48,489 bases of DNA from an uncultured Eubacteriales bacterium (lineage in GTDB: Bacteria > Bacillota > Clostridia > Christensenellales > Aristaeellaceae), in NCBI GenBank assembly GCA_902765395.1, contig CACWZP010000024.1, positions 1-48,489 on the forward strand. Direction: 5' to 3'. Shown one piece after another: positions 24,099 to 31,516 of this stretch (the first letter of the stretch is position 1; each line of letters starts with the position of its first letter). A model generated the notes under the pieces. That model searched no databases. It worked only from the letters and a program-made list of their open reading frames with translations, and was not told the origin of the DNA. A program made the position numbers and the translations under genes.

Positions 24099-26528
24099 AT
24101 GAAGCGACTGGTCTGTCTCCTGCTGTGCATGGCCCTGTTGGCGGCGCTGCCCGCAATGGCCGAAGCGCCGGACGACGTCTGGGTCAGCGGCTACGACTAC
24201 CAATACTATTATCATTCTGTGGAAAACTGCCGCCTGGCGCGCAACTCCGGCGCGCTGTCCCGGCAGGCGCTTTCGGACATCGGCGACTTGACGCCTTGCC
24301 CGGTGTGCGTGGAGGACGCGGCTCCTGAAACTGACGTGACCTGCTTCGAGCGGGGCGGCACGCTGGTGATCCGCATGCCCGACGCCTACATCCGCGAAAC
24401 CATGTTCGGCGCGTCCGAACCCGCCCGGGTGCCGGAGGCGCTGCTCCACGAAAACGCCAACCAGCTGGACGACATCGCCCGGCTGATCCACGGCGCGGAC
24501 TACTGCCGCTGGGCGGAGGCCGCCGTGCCGGGCACGGAGCAGGCGTTTGAGGCGGTCATCCCGGACCTGGACGCGGAAAAGACCGGCGCCCTGCTCATGT
24601 CCCGGCGGCACATCGGCGCTGCCTGGGTGCTCATCGTGCGGCCGAACTTCAAGATCGCGGCGGATTACGCGCTTCCGATGGTGTTCTACAGCGCCGACCT
24701 GCGCGTTTCCAACTACGATGCGGGCTCCATCGTTTCCCAGGGCGAAGGCTCCCGGCGCTGGTCGGGCGAGGTCCGGCTCTCCCCTCAGCCCAGCGCGGGC
24801 AAGGTGGTTTTCAAGGACGAGGAGAACTGGACGGACCTTCAGCCCTACGTGATCAGCGACGGCGGCGTCAACGTGGCCGTGTTCCGGAATGCATACGACG
24901 ACGGCATGACCGGCCTCGGCGAGCTGGAAAACCTGTGCCAGCGGACGCCGCTGGCGGGCTACGTGGACGGCAAATATCTGGTTTTCATCTGCGCGCTGAC
25001 CGACGGCGAGGTCGCGGCGCTGGTGGACAAGGACGGCTTCAGCCTGTGGCCGTTCTACGGTGACGACGGCGCGGAGCAGGCGCCGGCGCCCATGGATCAC
25101 GAACCCACCACGAGCGTCACCCTGCCAAACGGCACCGTGGCGACGATGGACCAGGCGGAGTACCCCGTGGGCACGGGCTTTGTCAGCTTCACGCTCACCC
25201 GGCCCGAGGGCGGCATCGCGTCTTACACCAATGAGATCGTCCTGTCGAGGCTGGACGGCGACCGATGGGAGGACGGGGTCTCTATCGCCGCGTATGTCGA
25301 CGGCGACCCGGAGCGGCAGCATTCGGGCCACTTCTGCGACCATGTGACCCTGGTGCTGCCGCTGGAGAACGTAGGTGCGCTGGATGAGGGGCTGTACCGG
25401 CTCATGGCGGGGCAGATGTGTGATGAGCGCAGCCTGGAGTTCCGCGTGACGGAGGACGCGCCGAAGCCCAGTATGCCCGAGCGCCGCGGCTTCGGCGGGG
25501 AAGGGCTGATCGTGATGCCCCACGAAGCCTCCCACGCGGACGCGGCAACCTACAACTCCTGCATGGATGACACCCGCGTCTACGAGGGCGGCAGCCGCAC
25601 CACGCTGCTGGCCGGGGACACGGTGTTCGAGCTGCGAGGCGTGGACGAGAGCTGGGGCTGGGGCATCTGCTCGGCCTACAACCTGTTCGCCTATCCTGAG
25701 GGGCACCCGGAGAAGGCCCGGCAGATCCTGGCCAACTTCGACCACAGCGAGGCGACGATGTACGACGCCGGGGACGGGCTTTTGCTGTGCGACGACAGCG
25801 GAAACATCTGGCGCTGCGACTACGACGGCGGGGACCTGACGGAGCTGTACAGGGGGAGGGACGATGGCTACATCGCGGATCTCATCCCCGTGGGCGGGGG
25901 CGTGTACATCATAGACCATGCCGGCGTGTACTACGCGGCGCTGGACGATTTTGTGCCGAAGCGGGTCTACGACCTGAAGCGGGGCGTCCTGAACGGCACG
26001 AGCGGCAGCGGCTATGCCGTTTACGCCGAGGGACAGCTGATCCTGGCGGACAAGGCCGGCATCTTCGCGCTGGACACCCTGCACCCGAACGCCGACGGCA
26101 CCCTGACGGCGAATTACCTGACAAACGAGTACGACGACGACTTTGGCGGCAACGGCCTGGGCTACATCGTGCTGGGCGGGCGGCTGTACTACTGGTCGGA
26201 GAAGAAGCAGGCCATGCTGTCCATGAAGCTGGACGGCACGGACATCCGGGAGGTCTCAAAGACCGGCTACTGGTTCAACAGCGTCACGTCCGGCGGCTGC
26301 GTGCTGGCGCTGTCCGGCACCGAGCCGGGGATGTTCGGCGACGAGCGCACCGAGGCCGCGCTGTTCTTCCCGAACGACCCGGAGCACCCGACCTTTGACC
26401 CCGACCACTGCAAGAAGCACAGGATCGAGGAGGATTCCTTCGACTACGTGCTGGGGGATTACTATTACCACCGGGACGATGAGGACAACGAGACGCGGAC
26501 GCGGCTTTCGGAGCTGGACGTTGAGTAG
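24099..26528 (+). CDS. large secreted protein: Cys/His module, Ig-like domain, beta-propeller
   Basis: An 809-residue exported protein. The signal peptide ends at AMA|EA (about residue 21). Just after it lies YYHSVENCR...TPCPVC (His39, Cys44, Cys67, Cys70), like the small 'YHxxxC...GxxPCxxC' zinc-type modules found at the ends of secreted nucleases and metallo-hydrolases. A bacterial Ig-like domain seems to occupy about 345-455 (YPVGTGFVSFTLTRPEGG...). The C-terminal 350 residues show repeating beta-strand blades (IWRCDYDGGDLTELY, IADLIPVGGGVYII, MKLDGTDIREVS) of the DUF5050/LRP1-type propeller. No anchor is visible. Function is unknown; sensing or binding outside the cell is likely. Start supported by GAGGTG 7 nt upstream. 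Confidence 0.75.
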   Translation: MKRLVCLLLCMALLAALPAMAEAPDDVWVSGYDYQYYYHSVENCRLARNSGALSRQALSDIGDLTPCPVCVEDAAPETDVTCFERGGTLVIRMPDAYIRETMFGASEPARVPEALLHENANQLDDIARLIHGADYCRWAEAAVPGTEQAFEAVIPDLDAEKTGALLMSRRHIGAAWVLIVRPNFKIAADYALPMVFYSADLRVSNYDAGSIVSQGEGSRRWSGEVRLSPQPSAGKVVFKDEENWTDLQPYVISDGGVNVAVFRNAYDDGMTGLGELENLCQRTPLAGYVDGKYLVFICALTDGEVAALVDKDGFSLWPFYGDDGAEQAPAPMDHEPTTSVTLPNGTVATMDQAEYPVGTGFVSFTLTRPEGGIASYTNEIVLSRLDGDRWEDGVSIAAYVDGDPERQHSGHFCDHVTLVLPLENVGALDEGLYRLMAGQMCDERSLEFRVTEDAPKPSMPERRGFGGEGLIVMPHEASHADAATYNSCMDDTRVYEGGSRTTLLAGDTVFELRGVDESWGWGICSAYNLFAYPEGHPEKARQILANFDHSEATMYDAGDGLLLCDDSGNIWRCDYDGGDLTELYRGRDDGYIADLIPVGGGVYIIDHAGVYYAALDDFVPKRVYDLKRGVLNGTSGSGYAVYAEGQLILADKAGIFALDTLHPNADGTLTANYLTNEYDDDFGGNGLGYIVLGGRLYYWSEKKQAMLSMKLDGTDIREVSKTGYWFNSVTSGGCVLALSGTEPGMFGDERTEAALFFPNDPEHPTFDPDHCKKHRIEEDSFDYVLGDYYYHRDDEDNETRTRLSELDVE

Positions 26529-26570
26529 GCTTCCCCGGGAAACAGTGCGTTTCAGCATGGGATGTAGAGA

Positions 26571-26632
26571 GGGAGTAGGAGTGACGGCTGCCGCGCGGCT
26601 TGGAGCTGGCGGCCTGTAGGGGCGGCGCGACG
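26571..26632 (+). repeat. dispersed repeat (GGCTGCCGCGCGGCTTG type)
   Basis: GAGTAGGAGTGACGGCTG continuing CCGCGCGGCTTGG and ending CTGTAGGGGCGGCGCGACGCC closely resembles 23733-23795. It separates the secreted protein gene from the tandem array at 26679. Confidence 0.65.
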
Positions 26633-26678
26633 CCATTTCTGCAAGGCAATAGAGCGATAACCGCAAACGCAGATTCCC

Positions 26679-26891
26679 CGCGCTGGAATCAGTGGCGCGG
26701 GGAATCGGTATCAGAAAGGCGGCAGCGAATGGCCGCCGGCCCCGCCGGCCGCGCTGGAATCAGTGGCGCGGGGAATCGGTATCAGAAAGGCGGCGGCGAA
26801 TGGCCGCCGGCCCTGCCGGCCGCGCTTGGATCAGTGGCGCGGGGAATCGGTATCAGGAAGGCGGCAGCGAATGGCTGTAGGCACAGCCTAC
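26679..26891 (-). repeat. three tandem 71-bp repeats at the 3' end of spoVAE
   Basis: Units start at 26679, 26750 and 26821 (period exactly 71 bp). Read on the minus strand, each begins with a 6-nt arm, three bases and the complementary arm: GTAGGC-TGT-GCCTAC, then GCCGGC-AGG-GCCGGC, then GCCGGC-GGG-GCCGGC. Next comes a common CCATTCGC(T/C)GCCGCC core, then CTGATACCGATTCCCCGCGC. The first unit contains the spoVAE stop codon within its arm. Because 71 is not a multiple of three, no frame repeats, so the array is not coding. Confidence 0.9.
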
Positions 26892-27256
26892 GGTTTGGCG
26901 TGGGGCTTGAAGATCAGCGCGTTGAGCAGGCCGAACACGATGGCGGCGGTGATGCCCGCGGCTGTGCGGCTGATGCCGCCCACGAACGCGCCCCAGAAGC
27001 CGTAGCGGTTCACGGCCTCGATGGCCCCCATGGCCAGGGAATAGCCGAAGCCTGTCAGGGGCACGGTGGCCCCTGCCCCGGCGAAGTCCACCAGCGGCTT
27101 GTACAGCCCCAGCGCCGTCAGCAGCACGCCGCCCGTGACGAACAGCACCAGGATTCGGGCGTTGGTCAGCTTGGTGTTCATAATGAGCAGCTGGCCGATG
27201 TCGCAGATCAGCCCGCCCACGACAAACGCCTTGACGAACAGCCATACCGTGTCCAT
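26888..27256 (-). CDS. spoVAE: stage V sporulation protein AE (SpoVAE)
   Basis: A 122-residue membrane protein with about four helices. It begins FVKAFVVGGLICDIGQLLI and contains ATVPLTGFGYSLAMGAIEAV, the pattern of SpoVAE/SpoVAEB in the inner membrane of spores. SpoVA proteins form the channel for calcium-dipicolinate uptake during sporulation and release at germination. It starts immediately after spoVAD (ATG at 27256, stop at 27257-27259), with GAGAGGAGGG inside the spoVAD end as ribosome site. The stop codon lies inside a palindromic repeat unit. Confidence 0.93.
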   Translation of the reverse strand: MDTVWLFVKAFVVGGLICDIGQLLIMNTKLTNARILVLFVTGGVLLTALGLYKPLVDFAGAGATVPLTGFGYSLAMGAIEAVNRYGFWGAFVGGISRTAAGITAAIVFGLLNALIFKPHAKP

Positions 27257-28261
27257 TCAATCCCTCCTCTCGATGCAGGCGGCGTAGGCGATGCCCGGCA
27301 CGCTCTGGGCCTGCTGGCTGCTGGTGGGGGAGAACATGGCCCCGCTGCCCACCAGCAAAAGGCGGCGGATATCCCCGGCCTCCAGCCGCTTCATCAGCCA
27401 GCCGCAGGCCACGCTGGCCACGCAGCCGCAGCCGCTGCCCCCGGCGTGGGCGTCCTGCTCCTGGTAGAAAAGGCTCGCGCCGCAGTCGATCAGCCTGTCC
27501 GGCGGCAGGGGCATGTCCGCCGCGCTGGCCAGCTCCAGCAGCAGGTCCCGGCCGATCCAGCCCAGATCCCCGGTGGCGATCAGGTCGTAGTCGTCGGCGG
27601 TCCGGCCCGTGTCGGCCATGTGCGCCGCGATGCAGTCGAACACCGCCGGGGCCATGGCCGCACCCATGTGGTTGGCGTCGGAGATGTTCAGGTCGATGAT
27701 CCGGCCCACCGTGCCGCTGGTGACGCGCAGGCCGCCGCGATCTTCATTCGACAGCAGCGCGCAGCCGCAGGCCGTGGCCGTCCAACTGGCCTGGGGCGGG
27801 CGCTGGCTGCCCAGCTCCAGCGGAAAGCGGAACTGGCGCTCGGCAGTGCAATAGTGGCTGGAGGCCACGCACACGGCGTTGTCCAGGAACCCGCCACAGA
27901 TCAGCGCCGAGCCGATCACCAGCGCTTGCACGAAGGTGCTGCACGCGCCGTAAAGCCCAATGAAGGGCACGCCCAGCGCCCGCGCCGCGAAGGACGAGGC
28001 GATGATCTGGTTGTTCAGGTCGCCGCCCAGCATGGCCTGGGCCTGTTCATCGGTGACGTGGGCCTCGTTCAGTGCGGCCTGCACGCAGCGGCGCACCATC
28101 TCCATCTCCGCCAGCTCCCAGCTCTTCTGGCCCAGAATGTCGTCCTCCAGCACCGTGTCGAACCAGGCCGCCAGCGGCCCCTTGCCCTCCTTGGGCCCGG
28201 CGATGCTCCGGTGGGCGGCGATGGCGGGCGGGCGGTCGTAGACGAAGGTCTGGCTCCCCAT
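27257..28261 (-). CDS. spoVAD: stage V sporulation protein AD (SpoVAD)
   Basis: A 334-residue soluble, thiolase-like protein. SpoVAD landmarks are MGSQTFVYDRPP at the start, LGGDLNNQIIASSFAAR, GLYGACSTF, SNEDRGGLRV, LGWIGRDLL and the C-terminal GSGAMFSPTSSQQ. In other species SpoVAD binds dipicolinic acid and is needed for its uptake into the spore. It starts five bases after the spoVAC stop. The open frame continues upstream, but that part overlaps spoVAC in another frame and does not resemble SpoVAD, so the ATG at 28261 is used. Confidence 0.95.
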   Translation of the reverse strand: MGSQTFVYDRPPAIAAHRSIAGPKEGKGPLAAWFDTVLEDDILGQKSWELAEMEMVRRCVQAALNEAHVTDEQAQAMLGGDLNNQIIASSFAARALGVPFIGLYGACSTFVQALVIGSALICGGFLDNAVCVASSHYCTAERQFRFPLELGSQRPPQASWTATACGCALLSNEDRGGLRVTSGTVGRIIDLNISDANHMGAAMAPAVFDCIAAHMADTGRTADDYDLIATGDLGWIGRDLLLELASAADMPLPPDRLIDCGASLFYQEQDAHAGGSGCGCVASVACGWLMKRLEAGDIRRLLLVGSGAMFSPTSSQQAQSVPGIAYAACIERRD

Positions 28262-28266
28262 GCGGC

Positions 28267-28725
28267 TCACAGCACCCACCCCCGAAGCAGCCAGTAGACG
28301 ATGCCCACCGCCACCGACGAAGCGATGCCGTAGGCCAGCACCGGCCCTGCCAGCGTGAACAGCCGCGCGCCCACGCCCATGATCGCGCCCTCCCGCTGGA
28401 ATTCGATGGCCGGGGCCGCCACGGAGTTGGCAAAGCCCGTCACCGGGATGGCCGAGCCCGCCCCGGCGTACTTGCCGATCACGTCGTAGACGCCAAGCCC
28501 CGTGAGCGTGGTGCCAACGAACACCAGCACGCTGGTGGTGAACATCGGCGCGGTGATCTCGCCCAGGTTCAGCTGCTCCGCCCACAGCGTCAGTGCCTGG
28601 CCCACGCAGCAGATCAGCCCGCCCACCCAGAACGCCCGCCAGTAGCCCCGCAGCATGCGGCTGGGCGGCGTCAGCTTGTGCACCAGCTCCTTGTATTGAT
28701 CCGGGGTGAAGGGCTGCCGGCTCAT
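28267..28725 (-). CDS. spoVAC: stage V sporulation protein AC (SpoVAC)
   Basis: A 152-residue membrane protein with four to five helices. YWRAFWVGGLICCVGQALT, GVYDVIGKYAGAGSAIPVTG and the ANSVAAPAIEFQREG loop are typical of SpoVAC, a mechanosensitive-type channel component for dipicolinate. GGGAGGTG is 6 nt upstream of the ATG. The ATG overlaps the stop of a 40-codon open frame (ATGA), so translation is probably coupled. With spoVAD and spoVAE it forms the short clostridial version of the operon (no spoVAA, AB or AF here). Confidence 0.95.
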   Translation of the reverse strand: MSRQPFTPDQYKELVHKLTPPSRMLRGYWRAFWVGGLICCVGQALTLWAEQLNLGEITAPMFTTSVLVFVGTTLTGLGVYDVIGKYAGAGSAIPVTGFANSVAAPAIEFQREGAIMGVGARLFTLAGPVLAYGIASSVAVGIVYWLLRGWVL

Positions 28726-28844
28726 GCGCCCACCTCCCGTCCGTTGCGCTGCTCGTGGGCACGGGAGCGCTCCGCCATGCGGATCTCCGTCGAGCGCGCC
28801 GCCATGTCCGGCTCCGCCGCCGGCGGCAGTTGCTGTCTGTCCAT
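28722..28844 (-). CDS. small 40-residue open reading frame leading the spoVA operon
   Basis: A 40-residue, charged, hydrophilic product (starts MDRQQLPPAAEPDM, rich in Arg and Glu). It has a good ribosome site (ACGGAGG, 8 nt from ATG), lies behind a sigma-G-like promoter, and ends in a four-base overlap with spoVAC. It may encode a small spore protein, or mainly serve to couple translation. I recognise no family. An upstream in-frame start at 28946 would cross the promoter and is not used. Confidence 0.55.
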   Translation of the reverse strand: MDRQQLPPAAEPDMAARSTEIRMAERSRAHEQRNGREVGA

Positions 28845-28876
28845 CGGTTGAACCTCCGTGTTTTTTCTGACGCGGT

Positions 28877-28906
28877 TAGTGTGCGCAGGCGGCGCAGGAA
28901 TTATGA
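28877..28906 (-). promoter_or_regulatory. sigma-G-like promoter of the spoVA operon
   Basis: On the minus strand TCATA (28906-28902), 18-nt spacer, CACACTA (28883-28877). It matches the forespore consensus GHATR-N17/18-CATHMTA at 4 of 5 and 6 of 7 positions and lies about 20 bp from the ribosome site. This agrees with known sigma-G control of spoVA in Bacillus. Confidence 0.6.
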
Positions 28907-28966
28907 GCGGCCTGCCAAAACCCGAACATTCCCGCGTGTTTTCCAAAAATAATTTTGAAAAAGGGC

Positions 28967-28995
28967 TTGACAGGCCCGGAATTTTGCTCTATAAT
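28967..28995 (+). promoter_or_regulatory. consensus sigma-A promoter of the trp transporter operon
   Basis: TTGACA (28967-28972), 17-nt spacer, TATAAT (28990-28995). It diverges from the spoVA promoter and transcribes the T-box leader. Confidence 0.92.
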
Positions 28996-29009
28996 GGCAC
29001 CAACTTCAC

Positions 29010-29276
29010 AGAAACCGGGACGAAAAGAGTAGTAAGCGTCTTTGCGGTCATTCAAGAGAGCCGCCGACAGTGGAAATGCGGCATGACGGATTCGCTGAAT
29101 GGACTTTTCAGGGCCCTCCGGAACGCGAAAGCCAGTATGGAGGGACGGGAATGCGGGCCCGTTATCAATCCGCGCCGTATGATGGTACGGGCTAAGTGGA
29201 TCGAAAGATCAATGTGAGTGGCACCACGGAAAGTTTTTCCGCCTCATATCCCAGCTGGGATATGGGGCTTTTTTTC
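29010..29276 (+). ncRNA. T-box leader, probable tryptophan specificity
   Basis: The leader has the usual T-box order. A long stem I with an AGAGAG-type bulge region lies at about 29055. The 3' side of a specifier loop reads GAA-TGG-AC (codon TGG at 29100-29102). The antiterminator sequence AGTGGCACCACGG is at 29217-29229, and a terminator hairpin 29241-29268 is followed by T residues. The UGGC of the T-box bulge would pair with GCCA of a tRNA whose discriminator base is G, as in tRNA-Trp. Uncharged tRNA should stabilise the antiterminator and allow transcription of the ABC transporter. The stem I fold was not computed; the Trp codon is the best candidate. Confidence 0.85.
29241..29275 (+). 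terminator. T-box regulated terminator
   Basis: GCC-T-CATATCCC pairs with GGGATATG-G-GGC around AGCT, followed by a run of seven T residues (29269-29275). It competes with the T-box antiterminator. Confidence 0.88.
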
Positions 29277-29320
29277 ACCCCGCAGATGTGAAGGAATAAA
29301 AAATCAGGAGGAATCCGAAC

Positions 29321-30331
29321 ATGAAGAAGATCATCTGCACCGTCGTCGCGCTGGCCATGCTGCTGGCCCTGACCGCCGCCTTCGCCGAGGGAACGACCTA
29401 CAAGGTGGGCATCTGCAAGTATGTGGACCACGCCTCCCTGGACCAGATCGTGGAGAACATCGAAAACCAGCTCGTCGCCATCGGCGAGGAGAACGACGTG
29501 ACCTTCGAAATCCAGTACCAGTGCGGCAACGCCGACAACGCCACCATCCAGCAGATCGTGGCCGACTTCATCGCCGACGACGTGGACCTGATGGTGGGCG
29601 TGGCCACGCCAGTGGCCATGCAGATGCAGGCCGCCACCGAGGACAACCCCATCCCCGTGGTGTTCGCCGCCGTTTCCGACCCCGAGGGCGTGGAGCTGGT
29701 GGCCAGCAACGACGCGCCCGGCGCCAACATCACCGGCACCTCCGACTTCCTGAATACCAACGCCGTGCTGGACCTGATCTTCGCGGCCAACCCCGAGGCG
29801 GATTCCATCGGCCTGCTGTACGACCCTGGCCAGGATGCCTCCACCGCGCCCATCGCCGCCGCCAAGGCCTATCTGGACGGCAAGGGCATCGCCTACAAGG
29901 ACTACACCGGCACCAACACCTCCGAGGTCATCATCGCGGCGGACGCCGCCGTGGCGGACGCGGTGGACGCCCTGTTCACCCCCACCGACAACACCATCAT
30001 GGCCGCCGAGCTGAGTATCTACGAGAAGCTGGCTGAAGCGGGCATCCCGCACTATACCGGCGCGGATTCCTTCGCCAACGACGGCGCGTTCCTGGGCTTC
30101 GGCGTGGATTACGCCAACCTGGGCGTGGAGACCGCCAACATGGTGGCCGACATCCTGCTGAACGGCGCTGATCCCGCAGCGACCCCGGTGAAGACCTTCG
30201 ACAACGGCACCGCCACCATCAACACCGAGACCTGCGAGGCCATCGGCCTGGACCTGGACGCCGTGACCGAGGCCTTCCAGCCCTACTGCTCCACCATCCT
30301 GACCATCGTTACCGGGGAGTTCGAGGGCTGA
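29321..30331 (+). CDS. trpX: ABC transporter substrate-binding protein, TrpX type (PF04392-like)
   Basis: A 336-residue exported binding protein with a signal peptide ending at AFA|EG (about residue 23). Family features are YKVGICKYVDHASLDQI, GVATPVAMQMQAATEDNPIP, VFAAVSDPEGVELV and TPTDNTIMAAE. No lipobox cysteine is present at the cleavage site, which is unusual for a Gram-positive binding protein. A tryptophan T-box upstream and permease and ATPase genes downstream support the trpXYZ tryptophan (or precursor) importer assignment. AGGAGG is well placed before the ATG. Confidence 0.85.
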   Translation: MKKIICTVVALAMLLALTAAFAEGTTYKVGICKYVDHASLDQIVENIENQLVAIGEENDVTFEIQYQCGNADNATIQQIVADFIADDVDLMVGVATPVAMQMQAATEDNPIPVVFAAVSDPEGVELVASNDAPGANITGTSDFLNTNAVLDLIFAANPEADSIGLLYDPGQDASTAPIAAAKAYLDGKGIAYKDYTGTNTSEVIIAADAAVADAVDALFTPTDNTIMAAELSIYEKLAEAGIPHYTGADSFANDGAFLGFGVDYANLGVETANMVADILLNGADPAATPVKTFDNGTATINTETCEAIGLDLDAVTEAFQPYCSTILTIVTGEFEG

Positions 30332-30574
30332 TACCGAACAGGGAATGGTTGAGCGCTTAATGCGCAGGCAATGTCATACTACCAGGGAGAAGATTCTTCG
30401 ACTGCGGCTGGCGCCTCCGCTCAGAATGACAGTGTATCACATCGTTTGTCATCCTGAGCGGAGCGGCAGCGAAGCCGAAGGATCTTAATGGATTAATCGC
30501 CCCATGGTATTCCACACATACCTGATAAAACCCATTCCATGCCAATTATCATTACACAGGAAAGCAGGATCGAC
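30332..30574 (+). repeat. palindromic repeat inserted between trpX and trpY
   Basis: Between the two genes lies a large imperfect palindrome. AAGATTCTTCG...CTCCGCTCAGAATGACAG (about 30390-30433) faces TGTCATCCTGAGCGGAGCGG...CGAAGGATCTTA (about 30450-30487). It is related to 23906-23971. The rest of the spacer has no gene. A repeat inside an operon can fold in the mRNA and may lower expression of downstream genes. Confidence 0.75.
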
Positions 30575-31516
30575 ATGTCTTTTGCAACGATGCTGGGCCT
30601 GGGGCAGACGGCGCTGGAGCTGGCGCTGTTCAACGCACTCACGGTGCTGGCGCTGTTTTTGAGCTACTGGATGCTGAACGTCTGTGACCTGTCCACAGAC
30701 GGCTGTTTTGCGCTTGGGGCCGCGGTGGGCGCGGTGGTGGCCATCGCCGGACACCCATGGCTTTCCCTGCCGGCGGCCATGGGCGCGGGGATGCTCTCCG
30801 GCCTGGTCACGGCCATATTGCAGACCCGCATGGGCGTGAACAGCCTGCTGGCGGGCATCATCGTGAATACGGGGCTCTATTCGGTGAACATTTGGATCAT
30901 GGGCGGCTCGTCCCTTCTGAACATGAACAAGACCGCCACCGTGTTCACCATGCTGAAGGAGGCGCTGAAGGGCGGCCCGCTGGGCGGGCAGTACGCGCTG
31001 ATCATCGGCCTGGTGGCCGTGGCGCTGGTGATCGCCTTCCTGTGCCTGTTCCTGCGCACGAAGCTGGGCCTGGCCATCCGCGCCACCGGCGACAACCCGG
31101 ACATGGTGCGCTCCTCGTCCATCAACCCGGCCTTCACCACCACCGTGGGCCTGTGCATCTCCAACAGCTTCACGGCGCTGTCCGGCTGCCTGCTGGCCCA
31201 GAGCCAGAAGTCCGTCACGGTGGACATCGGCTCCGGCATGGTCACGGTGGCGCTGGCCTCGCTGCTGATCGGCGGCGTGTTCATGGGCAAGCGCAGCATC
31301 CCGCTGCGGGCCGTGGGCGCGGTGCTGGGCGCGTTCGTTTTCCGGCTGGTGTACACCATTGCGCTGCGGTTCAACCTGCCGGCCTTCATGCTGAAGCTGA
31401 TCTCCGCGGTGATCGTGGTGATCGCCATCTCCGGGCCGTACCTGAAAAAGCAGTTCCCGCTGTACCGGCGGCAGCTGGCGGCGCGGCTGGGGAAAGGGGG
31501 CGGCGCAGAATGCTGA
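30575..31516 (+). CDS. trpY: ABC transporter permease, TrpY type
   Basis: A 313-residue permease of the branched-chain/ribose-like fold with eight to ten membrane helices. Typical segments are CDLSTDGCFALGAAVGAVV near the N-terminus, VNSLLAGIIVNTGLYSVNI, and LRTKLGLAIRATGDNPDMV in the cytoplasmic coupling loop. The ATG at 30575 is preceded by ACAGGAAAGCAGGA; an earlier ATG at 30539 has no ribosome site. Its end overlaps the ATPase start by seven bases (ATGCTGA). Confidence 0.9.
   Translation: MSFATMLGLGQTALELALFNALTVLALFLSYWMLNVCDLSTDGCFALGAAVGAVVAIAGHPWLSLPAAMGAGMLSGLVTAILQTRMGVNSLLAGIIVNTGLYSVNIWIMGGSSLLNMNKTATVFTMLKEALKGGPLGGQYALIIGLVAVALVIAFLCLFLRTKLGLAIRATGDNPDMVRSSSINPAFTTTVGLCISNSFTALSGCLLAQSQKSVTVDIGSGMVTVALASLLIGGVFMGKRSIPLRAVGAVLGAFVFRLVYTIALRFNLPAFMLKLISAVIVVIAISGPYLKKQFPLYRRQLAARLGKGGGAEC

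Noticed and set aside
26679-26891. CRISPR array
   Set aside because: The units are contiguous 71-bp copies with no unique spacers and there are no cas genes. It is a tandem repeat.
26600-28297. Plus-strand open frame of about 565 codons across the 71-bp repeats and spoVA genes
   Set aside because: Its first part only translates the tandem repeat in rotating frames, and the rest is antisense to spoVAE and spoVAD.
28858-29217. Open frame of about 119 codons in front of trpX
   Set aside because: It covers the sigma-A promoter and the T-box leader, which explain the sequence better.
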